DNA of 64,000 nucleotides from contig JADLHG010000059.1 in assembly GCA_020848905.1 (NCBI GenBank), positions 62,001 to 126,000 of the forward strand, read 5' to 3'. Made by a program: the position numbers and the translations under genes. The notes beneath the pieces were generated by a model. That model did not search any database. It was not told where the DNA came from and saw nothing but the letters and a program-made list of their open reading frames with translations. Below are positions 1 to 8,222 of the stretch, in pieces (the first letter of the stretch is position 1; each line of letters opens with the position of its first letter). The DNA comes from Deltaproteobacteria bacterium. GTDB taxonomy: Bacteria; Myxococcota_A; Polyangia; GCA-2747355; JADLHG01.

Positions 1-1131
1 TGGTTGAAGGGCGCCGTGGCGGCGGGGAGCTTCGAGACCGACACGGTCTTCGTGCGCAAGGATGGCGCCGAGTTTCCGGCGCACATTCGGGTCTCGCCGA
101 CGAGGAAGAGGGGCCAACACGTCGGATACTGCGGCGTGACGCACGCGCTGCCACCCGATCGGATCGAGGGCGCGCGTCCGCGCATCTCGCTCGGAACCCA
201 CGTCTTCGCCGCCCTCGTCGTGACCCGCGCGCCGTTTCTCACGGCGACGCTCGTACCAGCGCTCCTCGGAGGGGCCCTCGCGGCTGCGAGCGGCCGATGG
301 TCCGTGACGTCGTTTCTGCTCGCGTTGACCGGGGCGCTCGCGCTCCACGTCGCTGCGAATACCTGGAACGACCTCTTCGACTGGCGGAGCGGCACCGATC
401 AAGGGAACAATGACTACTTCTTGCCTTTCTCGGGCGGAAGTCGGGCCATCGAGCTGGGCCTCGTGGGCGAGCGCGGGCTCGCACGGATCGCCTGGAGCGC
501 CACGGCGGTCGCCGGCGGCTGTGGGGTGGCTCTCGTGGCACGGGGGGCGACTCTCTGGCTGCTCCTGCTCGGCGGCCTCGGTGCGCTTCTGGCTTACGTC
601 TACACGGCGCCACCGCTGCGGCTCGCCGCCCGGAGAGGGCTCGGAGAGCTCTCCGTCGGATTGGCGTTCGGCCCGTTGCTGGTGGGCGGGGTGTTCGTCG
701 CCTCTTCGGCGGCGCAGCTATCCGACCTGCGGAGTTTCTTCGACGCCGTATGGGCCCCGGCGCTGAGCGGCGTGCCGCTTGGCCTGCTCACCGCCAACAT
801 CCTCCTGGTCAACGAGATCCCCGACGCGCCAAGCGACGCGCGGGCGGGGAAAAACACCCTGGTGGTGACCCACGGGGCACGGGCGGCACGCGCGCTGTAC
901 GGCCTCTCCCTCGTTGGCGCGCTCGCCGCTCATGGGTTGCTCGTCCTCGGCGGATGGCTGCCGCGAGGCTCGCTCGTGGCGCTCCTCGCGCTGCCCTTCG
1001 CCGCGCGGGCGTGGCGCACCCTCTCTCGCCACCTCGGCGAGCGAGCGCTCGTCGGCGCGAACCGGGACACGATCTACCTCCATCTCGTCTACGGCGCCTT
1101 GCTCGTGGGTGGGACGGCGCTCGGCCGGTGA
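1..1131 (+). CDS. PAS domain fragment fused to UbiA-family prenyltransferase (5' partial)
   Basis: The reading frame is open to the left edge, so the true start lies outside the window; a TTG at 4 is only the first possible start inside. The first ~45 residues look like the last half of a PAS domain (FVRKDGAEFPAHIRVSP, then GYCGVT). The rest is a polytopic UbiA prenyltransferase resembling MenA-type 1,4-dihydroxy-2-naphthoate prenyltransferases. The first Asp-rich motif is N122-D123-x2-D126 followed by a further Asp, and the second is D274-x3-D278; both bind the Mg-diphosphate of the prenyl donor in this family. About eight hydrophobic segments follow. A PAS sensor joined to a membrane prenyltransferase is unusual. 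The fusion may instead be a degraded kinase remnant run into the enzyme. The exact aromatic acceptor cannot be told. Confidence 0.8.
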   Translation, partial: WLKGAVAAGSFETDTVFVRKDGAEFPAHIRVSPTRKRGQHVGYCGVTHALPPDRIEGARPRISLGTHVFAALVVTRAPFLTATLVPALLGGALAAASGRWSVTSFLLALTGALALHVAANTWNDLFDWRSGTDQGNNDYFLPFSGGSRAIELGLVGERGLARIAWSATAVAGGCGVALVARGATLWLLLLGGLGALLAYVYTAPPLRLAARRGLGELSVGLAFGPLLVGGVFVASSAAQLSDLRSFFDAVWAPALSGVPLGLLTANILLVNEIPDAPSDARAGKNTLVVTHGARAARALYGLSLVGALAAHGLLVLGGWLPRGSLVALLALPFAARAWRTLSRHLGERALVGANRDTIYLHLVYGALLVGGTALGR

Positions 1132-1237
1132 AGGAGGCGCGGTCAAACCTCGAGCCCCACACTCGAGCCGTGCCCGCTTGTGTGCCATCGCGCGTGCGTG
1201 CCAGAATCGGCCCTTGTCCCCCACGCAAAGGTGTCAC

Positions 1238-2080
1238 ATGGGCCCCCAGATCGTTCTCGGCCTTCGCCTGGCGCTCGCCGCCCTAGCTCTCGGCGCGCCC
1301 GGCTGCGCGGCCACGCCGAGCCTCTGCGCCGCCGGGGAGCAGCGCGCGTGCACCTGCGGCAACGGGAGCCCGGGCCTGCAGGTCTGCCTGTCCGATCAGA
1401 CCTACGGGCTCTGCACCTGCATGCCGCGAGACGCGGGATGGAGCCCGGCCTCCGACACCGGCGTCGCTCCCGACCGTGGCCTTCAAGACGTGGGAGCTCC
1501 TCCGCAGGGGGACGGCCCGCGCGGCGATTCGCGTCGCCTGGATGGAAGACCACCGACCGACGGCGCGCGCCGAGATAGCCGCCGCCCCGACGGCGGAGCG
1601 CGTGCCGACGCCGCGACGTTCCCCAATCTGAACGCTTGCCGCACGGCCGGAACGCCGATGTCCTGCAACACCCACTGCCTGAACGACTTCGCGCAGTGCT
1701 CGACGGCCTGCGCGGGCTCGATGAAGGTCTATCTCTCGAACGACAACTGCCAGAAGGACCTCCTCGGTGTGAAGCTCACCACCTGCGCCGAGACCCACGC
1801 GGCAGGCACCTACGCCCGCTGCTGCTGCACGGAACCCGACGTGAGCCGTTCGGGGCTCTCGAGCTGCGTGCCGATCGACCCCGGCTGGGGCAGCGGAGAC
1901 TGCAAGGTGGCCTGCCAGAAGCTCGGCAAGACCTGCTCCGAGACGGGCTGCCGCTGGGCCAAGGTGGGGTACAACGCCGAGGCCGACTGCGAGCGGGGGT
2001 ATCCCTCAGGCTTCTCCCAGGGCACCTGCGGCGGCACGCTCACCGGTCTGCCGAAGTTCGTGCGCTGCTGCTGTAAGTAG
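1238..2080 (+). CDS. Cys-rich secreted lipoprotein of unknown function
   Basis: A 280-residue lipoprotein. The start ATG at 1238 gives a signal peptide with lipobox LGAPGC. A Cys-rich stretch follows (AGEQRACTCGNG), then an Asp/Gly/Arg linker of about 50 residues, then a C-terminal domain with some 18 cysteines, including two similar halves that each end in RCCC (ARCCCTEPD and VRCCCK). The paired CCC motifs suggest an internal duplication of a disulfide-rich module. It probably sits on the outer membrane or cell surface. It is followed 8 bp later by another lipoprotein gene on the same strand, so the two are probably co-transcribed. No known family was recognised. Confidence 0.75.
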   Translation: MGPQIVLGLRLALAALALGAPGCAATPSLCAAGEQRACTCGNGSPGLQVCLSDQTYGLCTCMPRDAGWSPASDTGVAPDRGLQDVGAPPQGDGPRGDSRRLDGRPPTDGARRDSRRPDGGARADAATFPNLNACRTAGTPMSCNTHCLNDFAQCSTACAGSMKVYLSNDNCQKDLLGVKLTTCAETHAAGTYARCCCTEPDVSRSGLSSCVPIDPGWGSGDCKVACQKLGKTCSETGCRWAKVGYNAEADCERGYPSGFSQGTCGGTLTGLPKFVRCCCK

Positions 2081-2088
2081 ATAGGCGC

Positions 2089-3663
2089 GTGCGGGCCCGC
2101 GTCCTCCAGGTCGCCCTCGCGGTCCTTGGCTGTCAGGCCGCGGGGTGCGTGCGCGCGAGCTTCGTCTCCGGCCCGGAAGCGGACGGCGGCCTGCGCCCCT
2201 CGGACGGCGGCCCGCGCCCCTCGGACGGGGCTCGCACCGAACGGGGAACCACGCCCACCGACGGGAGCTCGAGGCCCACGGATGGCGGAACGCTCTTCGA
2301 CGACGGCGGCGGCAGTCCCGATCTCCGCCGCGATCAAGGAGCCCCGCCTGCCGGCACCTACTACGTCTCCCTTTCGGGCTCGGATGCGTGGCCCGGCACC
2401 AAGGCCCAGCCCTGGCGCACGGTGGGGCACGCGCTCGCCGCCGTTCCGAACGGCGGGGGTTACCTCGTGCTCGTCGGCGCGGGCACCTACGAGGAGCAGC
2501 TCCAGGCGCGTCGCTCCTTCGGCCAGCAGGTAACCTTTCGCTCCGAGCTTCCGTACCGGGCGAAGCTGACCGCCCGTGCGAACCCGGTGCTGGACGTGCA
2601 GGGCGCGCGCGTCACCTTCGAGGGCTTCGAGATCACCGGACAGGCGGCCGCTGGCACGACGGGGCTCATCTACTTCTGGCAGGCCGACGGCTGCACGCTG
2701 CGCGACAACGTGATCCACGACAGCTACCTGAACGACCTGGTGCGCGTGCTCAGGTCGCAGGCCGTCACGCTCGAAGGGAACTTGCTCTACAACCCGGGCG
2801 ACGGCAGCCAGTGGGTGGATGTCTCGGGGGCCTCCCAGGACGTCGTGCTGCAGGACAACGTCTTTCTGGGGGACTACGCGGGCAGCGGGCGGGCCGTGCC
2901 GACGAACGTGAAGTCCATGCTGGCGGTTCGCACCTCGTCGACCACGACGGCAGCCACGCAGCGCACCTCGGTGCGGCGCAACATCTTCGTGCACTTCGAC
3001 AGCGGCGCGACGGCAGAGCCGGTGATCTCCCTTGGCGGAGCCGACCAGCCCTACCTCGAGGTGGACGACGCGACGGTCGAGAACAACTTCGTGGCGCTCA
3101 ACGGCACGTCGGTGAGCGGCGCGATCGCGATTCGCGCGGCGCGGAAGGTCACCGTGCGCGCGAACACGGTCCTGGGCGACGCGGCCTCGGCCCCCTTCGC
3201 AGGCTTCGTGGGCCGGGCAAGCGCGAGCAACCCGAAGAGCGAGGCGATCCTGATCGCGAACAACCTCTACGCGCGCCCCGACGGGCGGATGGACCATCTG
3301 CTGCGCAGTCCTGCGGCGCAGATCACCTCGGCGAGCCTGCGTCGCAACCTCTACTGGAACCGCGGCAAGCCCGTCCCGACGGACCCGACCGACCTGCTGA
3401 ACTACACGGCCGACCCGTCTGCCGTGCTCGGGGATCCGGTGTCCACGAGCCTCGTGGGCGCACCCTTGCCTCGCTTCGAGGGCCCAGGCTTTCGCGGCGG
3501 CTACGCGACGATTCGCGACGCCTTTGTCGCTCTCGCAGGGTTTGCCGCGCTCGGCACGGGCTCGGCGGCCCAGGACGCCGCGGATAGGACGCAGATGCCA
3601 GCCACGGACCTGCTCGGTCGCGCGCGCGGGACCGCTCCCGACATCGGCGCCTTCGAGCGCTGA
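2089..3663 (+). CDS. Lipoprotein with right-handed parallel beta-helix domain
   Basis: A 524-residue protein starting with GTG at 2089, 8 bp after the previous gene. The N-terminus is a lipoprotein signal with a Cys near residue 20 (AAGC), followed by a repetitive Asp-Gly-Gly linker. From about residue 95 it matches the start of DUF1565/pectate-lyase-like proteins (GTYYVSLSGSDAWPGTKAQPWRTVGHAL). Repeating segments of the parallel beta-helix type follow (LRDNVIHDSYLNDLVRV, LEGNLLYNPGD, LQDNVFLGDY, VRRNIFVHF, VENNFVALNG, VRANTVLGD), ending with PDIGAFER, a common C-terminal motif of this group. Such domains bind or cleave polysaccharides. No catalytic residues could be assigned, so the substrate is unknown. 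Confidence 0.85.
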   Translation: MRARVLQVALAVLGCQAAGCVRASFVSGPEADGGLRPSDGGPRPSDGARTERGTTPTDGSSRPTDGGTLFDDGGGSPDLRRDQGAPPAGTYYVSLSGSDAWPGTKAQPWRTVGHALAAVPNGGGYLVLVGAGTYEEQLQARRSFGQQVTFRSELPYRAKLTARANPVLDVQGARVTFEGFEITGQAAAGTTGLIYFWQADGCTLRDNVIHDSYLNDLVRVLRSQAVTLEGNLLYNPGDGSQWVDVSGASQDVVLQDNVFLGDYAGSGRAVPTNVKSMLAVRTSSTTTAATQRTSVRRNIFVHFDSGATAEPVISLGGADQPYLEVDDATVENNFVALNGTSVSGAIAIRAARKVTVRANTVLGDAASAPFAGFVGRASASNPKSEAILIANNLYARPDGRMDHLLRSPAAQITSASLRRNLYWNRGKPVPTDPTDLLNYTADPSAVLGDPVSTSLVGAPLPRFEGPGFRGGYATIRDAFVALAGFAALGTGSAAQDAADRTQMPATDLLGRARGTAPDIGAFER

Positions 3664-3744
3664 GATCCGGGCGCGGCTCGGGAGCGAGTCGTGATATTAC
3701 GCGCCGCATATCCACCTATCTGGCCAACGAAGGAGGGGACGCAC

Positions 3745-4797
3745 ATGAGTGAGGGAGCAAGAGCCGCGCGCGTGGCGCTGGCGGTGATTGGACTGCTCGG
3801 TCTCGGGGCCTGCAACGACGCCGGGACGGGGAACACCTGCACGGTCGGCACGTGTGGTCCGGGTACGGTCTGCAGCGCGAGCACCGGCCGGTGCCTGCCC
3901 GTGGATGCTGGGGTCGTCGCGGACAAGGGCGCGGGGTATCAGGACCGGGGTGCGGCCGACCAGGGATCGGGCAAGGCGGACCTCAAGGCGGCCGACCGCG
4001 GCGTGAGCCCGGACGCCGCGACGCCGAGCTGCACCGACAAGGTCAGGAACGGGGACGAGACCGACGTAGACTGCGGCGGCACGAAGTGCGGCGGCTGCGA
4101 GGTGAGCAAGGCGTGCGGCGTGGGCGGAGACTGCGCCTCGGGGCTCTGCTCCACCGGCAAGGTCTGCGCCTACGCAAGGTCCTGTCAGGAGCTCCACGCG
4201 GCCAACAGCGCGGCCAAGGACGGGACGTATCCGATCGTCATCCCCGGCTCCTCGAGCGCCACGAGGGTCTACTGCGACATGACCCGCGACGGAGGCGGCT
4301 GGACCCTGGTCGCGAGCTACCCGGAGGGGAGCCCCGCGGTACCTAGCGGCTGGAGCGGCTCGGACAAGTCGGTGGGCACGAGCTTCGCGAGCCTGACGGC
4401 CCTCTTCAAGCTCGCCGACAAGGACGTCAACGCGCTCAAGACCGCCGCGTTCCGCGTGGACGGGACGGCGTCGAGGTGCCTGAGCGGAGCCTGCAACGTC
4501 AAGATCACCGTCTTCTATCGGCCGGCATGCGTCTTCTCGAGCTCCGCCAATTCGGCCGACTGCTCGAACAGCTTCACGGACCTCGCCTTCACGAAGAAGA
4601 CCACTGCGGGCGGCACGAACCCCTGTACCTGGCACTGGGGCCTCGTGGAGGCGAACTGCGCCTCGACCAGCACGCTCACCACGCAGCACGATCCCTCGCA
4701 CGGCATCGTAGTCTGCGTGGGAGAGATCGGCACCATGGTGCACGGCTGCAACGGCCGCGGCGCGGAGAAGGCCGGGGTCAAGATCTGGACGAAGTAG
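3745..4797 (+). CDS. Lipoprotein with fibrinogen-like / COLF-type C-terminal domain
   Basis: A 350-residue lipoprotein. The ATG at 3745 has a strong ribosome-binding site (AGGAGGGG at 3731) and gives a signal peptide with lipobox LGAC. A short Cys-rich motif (CTVGTCGPGTVCSASTGRC) is followed by a D/G/K/R-rich linker, then a Cys module (DVDCGGTKCGGC). The last ~215 residues begin like fibrinogen-related domains: CQELHAANSAAKDGTYPI, then VYCDMTRDGGGWTLVASY, where the GGGWTL signature is diagnostic. In this family the domain binds sugars or acetylated groups; here it would be displayed on the cell surface. It converges with the truncated gene on the opposite strand, whose open frame continues antisense through this gene. 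Confidence 0.85.
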   Translation: MSEGARAARVALAVIGLLGLGACNDAGTGNTCTVGTCGPGTVCSASTGRCLPVDAGVVADKGAGYQDRGAADQGSGKADLKAADRGVSPDAATPSCTDKVRNGDETDVDCGGTKCGGCEVSKACGVGGDCASGLCSTGKVCAYARSCQELHAANSAAKDGTYPIVIPGSSSATRVYCDMTRDGGGWTLVASYPEGSPAVPSGWSGSDKSVGTSFASLTALFKLADKDVNALKTAAFRVDGTASRCLSGACNVKITVFYRPACVFSSSANSADCSNSFTDLAFTKKTTAGGTNPCTWHWGLVEANCASTSTLTTQHDPSHGIVVCVGEIGTMVHGCNGRGAEKAGVKIWTK

Positions 4798-4799
4798 CG

Positions 4800-5388
4800 G
4801 CCGGCGGGCGCCCCGCCCGGAGCGAGAGGTGGTCTTCCACTCCGTGCCCTGGCGGTAGCCCGCGCCGAACCAGAGCAGGAGCACGAGCCCCAGGCTGAGC
4901 GCAAGATGCAGGGCCCGCACGCCGCTCGCGCGGAGCGGTGTCGGGTGCCTCCCCCGAGGGTAGGGCAGAAGCTCGAACACCATCCAGGTCCAACAGCCCC
5001 AGCCGCACCAGGCGCGACCAAAGAAGATCGGACCGAGGATCTTGGCCACCAGGTAGTGCATGACCACCCCGTCCAGCGCGCCGTGCAGGAGGTGAGGCCA
5101 AAGGCCCTCGAGCTGGAAGCTCTGGCGGCCGAAAACGCCCGCGCCAAGGAAGAGCGAGAGCCCCGTAAGCCACAGGCCGATGCGCCTCGGCCAGCGCTTG
5201 CGGCGCGGCTTGACCAGCGCGAAAGCGATGAAACTCCCACCGAGGGTGAGGCCGAGCGTGGCCAGCGTGATGAAGGGGCGCGCGTCCCGGTCGAGGAGCG
5301 CGAAGAGCGCCCCGAAGGCAAGGAAGACCCCGAGCACGTGGAAGGCGGGCCAGAGCTGGGGACGAGGCCGTGCGGTTGGCGGCGTCAT
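4800..5388 (-). pseudogene. Truncated NapH-like 4Fe-4S membrane protein
   Basis: The ATG at 5388 is preceded by a strong ribosome-binding site (AAGGAGGGTC, read on the minus strand). About 190 residues match membrane-anchored 4Fe-4S proteins of the NapH/CcoG-like group: several TM helices, then GRAWCGWGCWTWMVFELLPY with the first Cys motif, then a helix ending GAGYRQGTEW. In full-length relatives a further Cys motif (FCKYxCP) and two ferredoxin motifs follow. Here the family-like sequence ends near 4825, and the frame then runs without a stop through the antisense of the convergent fibrinogen-like gene (RPLLRPDLD is the reverse reading of that gene's last codons). The C-terminal electron-transfer half is therefore missing. 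A deletion that joined it to the neighbour is the simplest explanation; the protein is probably non-functional. Confidence 0.6.
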
Positions 5389-5444
5389 GAGACCCTCCTT
5401 GCGCGTCAGAACCCTCCGAGGCGAGGATCGAGGGTGGAAATGAC

Positions 5445-5460
5445 AGCAATGCGCATCCCA
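5445..5460 (-). promoter_or_regulatory. Candidate sigma54 promoter for the NapH-like gene
   Basis: Read on the minus strand the site is TGGGATGCGCATTGCT. Against TGGCACG-N4-TTGCW it has two mismatches and keeps the essential GG and GC at correct spacing. It predicts a start near 5434, 46 nt before the ATG. Confidence 0.4.
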
Positions 5461-5582
5461 CTCGGGCGACAGCGCGGGCGCCGCTGAACTATTCGGCGCT
5501 CTGGCGCCGTTCATGTAGAGTAAACAGGTCGCCGCGCCCTCGAGGTGCCCCACGCGGAGCGCGACGAGCCGGGGGGAACAGC

Positions 5583-6308
5583 ATGCTGCCTCATCCAAGC
5601 GCGTCCAGGGCCCTGCCTGCTGGCGCGCTCGCGCTCCTCGCGAGCCTCGCCCTTCCAGCCTGTAGCCAGATCACGGCGCCCGGCGACGCATGCACCCGTC
5701 ACGGGTACAAGGGCTCGCACCTCTCCAGCATCCAGATGGACTGGCGCCAGGTGCCGGCACGCTCTGGAACCATGGAGGCCACGATCAATCTGCATCCCGA
5801 GGAGGACTGCACCTTCGCCCTCGTCATCGGAGGGACCGCCCCGCTCGTCCACTGCGACGTCAGCGGTCTCAGGCTGCCCTTCACCGCCGGCCAGAAGGTA
5901 CGCGTGACCTACTGCGACAACGAGGCCGGCCTCAATGCCGCCGAGTACCTCGTGATCCGCGACCCGAGCGGGGTGCTCCTCTTCGCGGGCGGAGGGGGCG
6001 CGCGAATGCTGGACGTGGGCTGCATCCCTCCCGAGCTCAAGGTCCGTCGGGTGGAGGGGGGGTGCGAGGCCTTCACGCCGACGCCCGACGTCATGGCCGA
6101 CTGCCACGACAACCGCAACTTCGGCCTGAAGTTCGAGGCCGAGTCGACGCTCACCCTCTGGCCGAAGGAGCGGGGCGAGCTGCGTCTGGCCGGAAGACCC
6201 TACGACGCCTTCGCCCTCTTCAGCTACGACGTGGTCTGGCGCGAGGGCCTCGCGCGCTGCAGCGACACGCCGCCTGACAAGGTCGGGTACGCCGTCGTCC
6301 GTCGCTGA
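5583..6308 (+). CDS. Hypothetical lipoprotein
   Basis: A 241-residue protein starting at ATG 5583. The signal peptide ends in lipobox LPAC at about residue 28 (LASLALPAC), so it should be lipid-anchored. The mature part has scattered cysteines (CTRHGY, DCTFAL, HCDVSG, YCDNEA, VGCIPP, GGCEAF, DCHDNR, RCSDTP) that could form several disulfides, and alternating hydrophobic/polar stretches suggesting beta-sheet. No family was recognised. It lacks the Asp/Gly linker common in neighbouring lipoproteins. It stands alone, with a terminator-like hairpin 24 bp after the stop codon. Confidence 0.7.
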   Translation: MLPHPSASRALPAGALALLASLALPACSQITAPGDACTRHGYKGSHLSSIQMDWRQVPARSGTMEATINLHPEEDCTFALVIGGTAPLVHCDVSGLRLPFTAGQKVRVTYCDNEAGLNAAEYLVIRDPSGVLLFAGGGGARMLDVGCIPPELKVRRVEGGCEAFTPTPDVMADCHDNRNFGLKFEAESTLTLWPKERGELRLAGRPYDAFALFSYDVVWREGLARCSDTPPDKVGYAVVRR

Positions 6309-6331
6309 GCCCGGCGGTTCGCCGCGAGCGC

Positions 6332-6347
6332 GGGGGCACGCGCCCCC
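6332..6347 (+). terminator. Hairpin downstream of the 5583 lipoprotein gene
   Basis: GGGGGC and GCCCCC form a perfect 6-bp GC stem around an ACGC loop, followed by a short pyrimidine run (ACCCTTTCCC). It sits 24 bp after the stop codon. The weak T-tract makes intrinsic termination plausible but unproven. Confidence 0.4.
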
Positions 6348-6466
6348 ACCCTTTCCCGCGATCGTTCGACCCTCGGTGAACGGCTCGAGAACGTTGCGTG
6401 GGCCTCCGTCGCGTGAACCCTCGCTCCTGCGCGGGCTTCGTCGACGCGAGGAGGTCCAACCGTCGT

Positions 6467-6482
6467 TGGAACATCCCCTGCA
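6467..6482 (+). promoter_or_regulatory. Weak candidate sigma54 promoter for the 6514 gene
   Basis: TGGAACATCCCCTGCA keeps GG and GC with 10-nt spacing but has three mismatches to TGGCACG-N4-TTGCW. It predicts a start near 6493 and a 21-nt leader that contains the AAGGAG ribosome-binding site. Confidence 0.3.
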
Positions 6483-6513
6483 CAGCGGCGCGCGAGACAA
6501 GGAGAGAGAGACG

Positions 6514-8103
6514 ATGCGAGACAGACGCAAGGGGAAGGGTCTATTCGGCACGCGCACAGGTCTTCTGCTGGCCCTCTGCAGTGCCGCGGCGCTCACGGGA
6601 TGCGGCGCGCCCGACGGTGCGGGCAATTCGACCTTCGAAACCGCCTCCGCCGACGGCGCGGAGAGCGCGGCAGAGCTCGAGGCCGCCGCGGCCTTCGAAG
6701 ACGGCACGCCCGAGGCCGCGGGGATCCTGCGTACGGCGAACAGCGCGAGCCTCCGCGAGCTCCTGGTCGACGCGCGTCTCGAGGGGCTCGGGGTGCGCGG
6801 CTCCTACGCCGCGCAGGGGATCGTGAGCGCGCGCCGCGTACGCCCCTTCCGCACGCTCGGCGAGCTCAAGCGCGTACGCTGGGTCGACCGCCGGGTCCTC
6901 TCGCGCCTCTACAAGTACGCCAAGGCGAAGGGCTGGGTCGTCGCGCCGGTACCGGCGGTCGCCTGCACGCTGCCCTTCATCAAGGTCAAGGAGCAGGACG
7001 GGGTCTACCAGGTCGTGCGCCTCGGCAAGCGCGAGCTCGACGCGAGCGGGCGCCTGACCCGCTACGAGCACTACACCTTCGAGCCGGGCGCGGAACCGAG
7101 CTTCGCCAAGGATCCGGCGTTCCGCGAGAAGCTCGAGGCCTGGGCGCGCGACTTCCAGAACGCTCCGACCGACACGCAGCTCTTCGCGCTCGACGCCGCT
7201 GGCCGCCCCACCAAGGTCACGGAGCGCATGGTCTTCGACGAGGGTCCGGAGACCTGGGTCACGAACCTGACCTACGACGGGCAGGGCCGGCTCACCGAAG
7301 AGCGGTTCGAAGGAGAGCTCTCCTACCGCTTCGCCTACGACGCGCGGGGCCGACGGGTCGGCGAGGCGATGATCGCCGGCGAGCGAGAGGTGCGCGCGGA
7401 GCTCGAGCACGACCTGCAAGGCCAGCTCGTGCGGAAGCGCTACTACACCCGCGTCGGCGCCACCTCGCGGGCCGCGGCCGACTTCCGCATCGAGCGCAGC
7501 TACGGTCCGCGCGGCGAGCTCGCGCGGGTCACCTGGACCGAGCAAACGCACGGACGGATCGGCGCCACGATCGACTACGTCTACGACGGTCGCCTCTGGA
7601 AGGTGCGCGAGGTGCGCAAGGTGCGGCTCGAGCTCGACCAGGCCTCGGGCACGATCTTCAACCTCTGGGAAGAAGAGGGCGTCACCATCGCGTCGATGCG
7701 CCAGAGCGTGACCTCCACGCACCACTTCCTCTACGACGCGAGCGGAGCCTTCCGCGAGCGGGCCATTGTCCGGGAGGAAGAGGGGAGCCTGAAGGGCACG
7801 ACGCCCGTGGGCCCCTACGAGCAGAGCGGCAAGACGACCTACTTCGCGGGCTACGATGCGCGCGGCCTGCCGACCGCCCAGCTCGAGGTGCCCCGGACGC
7901 CGCCCACGCCGATGGATGGCCCCGAGCTGAACGTCCCCTTCACCTTCATCCACCCGAGCCCCGTGGGGAGCTGCGCGGCCGCGCCGCAGGTCTCGGCCTG
8001 GCCCAACCCGCTCCGCGGCCACGGCACCGAGACCGTGGACGAGTGGGGGAAGGCGGACCCCGGCTTTCAGGCCTTCGCGATGCAGCCGGTGGCCAGCTTC
8101 TGA
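6514..8103 (+). CDS. Lipoprotein with HhH-like segment and RHS/YD-type repeats
   Basis: A 529-residue lipoprotein. The ATG at 6514 follows AAGGAGAG. Lipobox LTGC ends the signal peptide. Residues ~70-145 (ILRTANSASLRELLVDARL, then VRPFRTLGELKRVRWVDRRVLSRLYKYA) look like paired helix-hairpin-helix motifs of the ComEA type, where small-residue turns space short helices. From ~250 on there are YD/RHS-like units (YDGQGRLTEERFEGELSY, YDARGRRVGEAMI, YVYDGRLWKVREV, YDASGAFRERAI, GYDARGLPTAQ). YD proteins form beta-cage shells or bind sugars. The pairing of an HhH-like part with YD repeats is uncommon, and its role is unknown. Its stop codon is the first triplet of a dispersed repeat. Confidence 0.8.
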   Translation: MRDRRKGKGLFGTRTGLLLALCSAAALTGCGAPDGAGNSTFETASADGAESAAELEAAAAFEDGTPEAAGILRTANSASLRELLVDARLEGLGVRGSYAAQGIVSARRVRPFRTLGELKRVRWVDRRVLSRLYKYAKAKGWVVAPVPAVACTLPFIKVKEQDGVYQVVRLGKRELDASGRLTRYEHYTFEPGAEPSFAKDPAFREKLEAWARDFQNAPTDTQLFALDAAGRPTKVTERMVFDEGPETWVTNLTYDGQGRLTEERFEGELSYRFAYDARGRRVGEAMIAGEREVRAELEHDLQGQLVRKRYYTRVGATSRAAADFRIERSYGPRGELARVTWTEQTHGRIGATIDYVYDGRLWKVREVRKVRLELDQASGTIFNLWEEEGVTIASMRQSVTSTHHFLYDASGAFRERAIVREEEGSLKGTTPVGPYEQSGKTTYFAGYDARGLPTAQLEVPRTPPTPMDGPELNVPFTFIHPSPVGSCAAAPQVSAWPNPLRGHGTETVDEWGKADPGFQAFAMQPVASF

Positions 8104-8160
8104 ACCTGGTCACCTTGGCCGCGATCCATCCCGTCAGGCTTCGTCGCGCCTGCGCGTCTG
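8101..8160 (+). repeat. Dispersed stop-codon-associated repeat, copy 1
   Basis: It starts with the TGA of the preceding gene and continues with CTGGTCACCTTGGCCGCGAT and the related downstream block TCGTCGCGCCTGCGC. It matches the copies at 27475 (plus strand) and 34656 (minus strand), each of which begins at a gene's stop codon in the same orientation. Confidence 0.75.
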
Positions 8161-8222
8161 CTCGCCCGAGCAAGGGCCCGCCGCGGCCGGTGTCGCGCCG
8201 CCTCGTGCTACGATAGGCGCCG

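Noticed and set aside
1810-3297. Long minus-strand open frame of ~495 codons
   Set aside because: It is antisense to the beta-helix lipoprotein, lacks a signal, motifs and ribosome-binding site, and has the His/Arg/Val-rich composition typical of shadows in GC-rich DNA.
8101-8160. Ordinary intrinsic terminator explanation for the stop-associated repeat
   Set aside because: The repeat has no strong self-contained stem followed by a T-run in copies 1 and 2, and sequence conservation extends beyond what a terminator needs.
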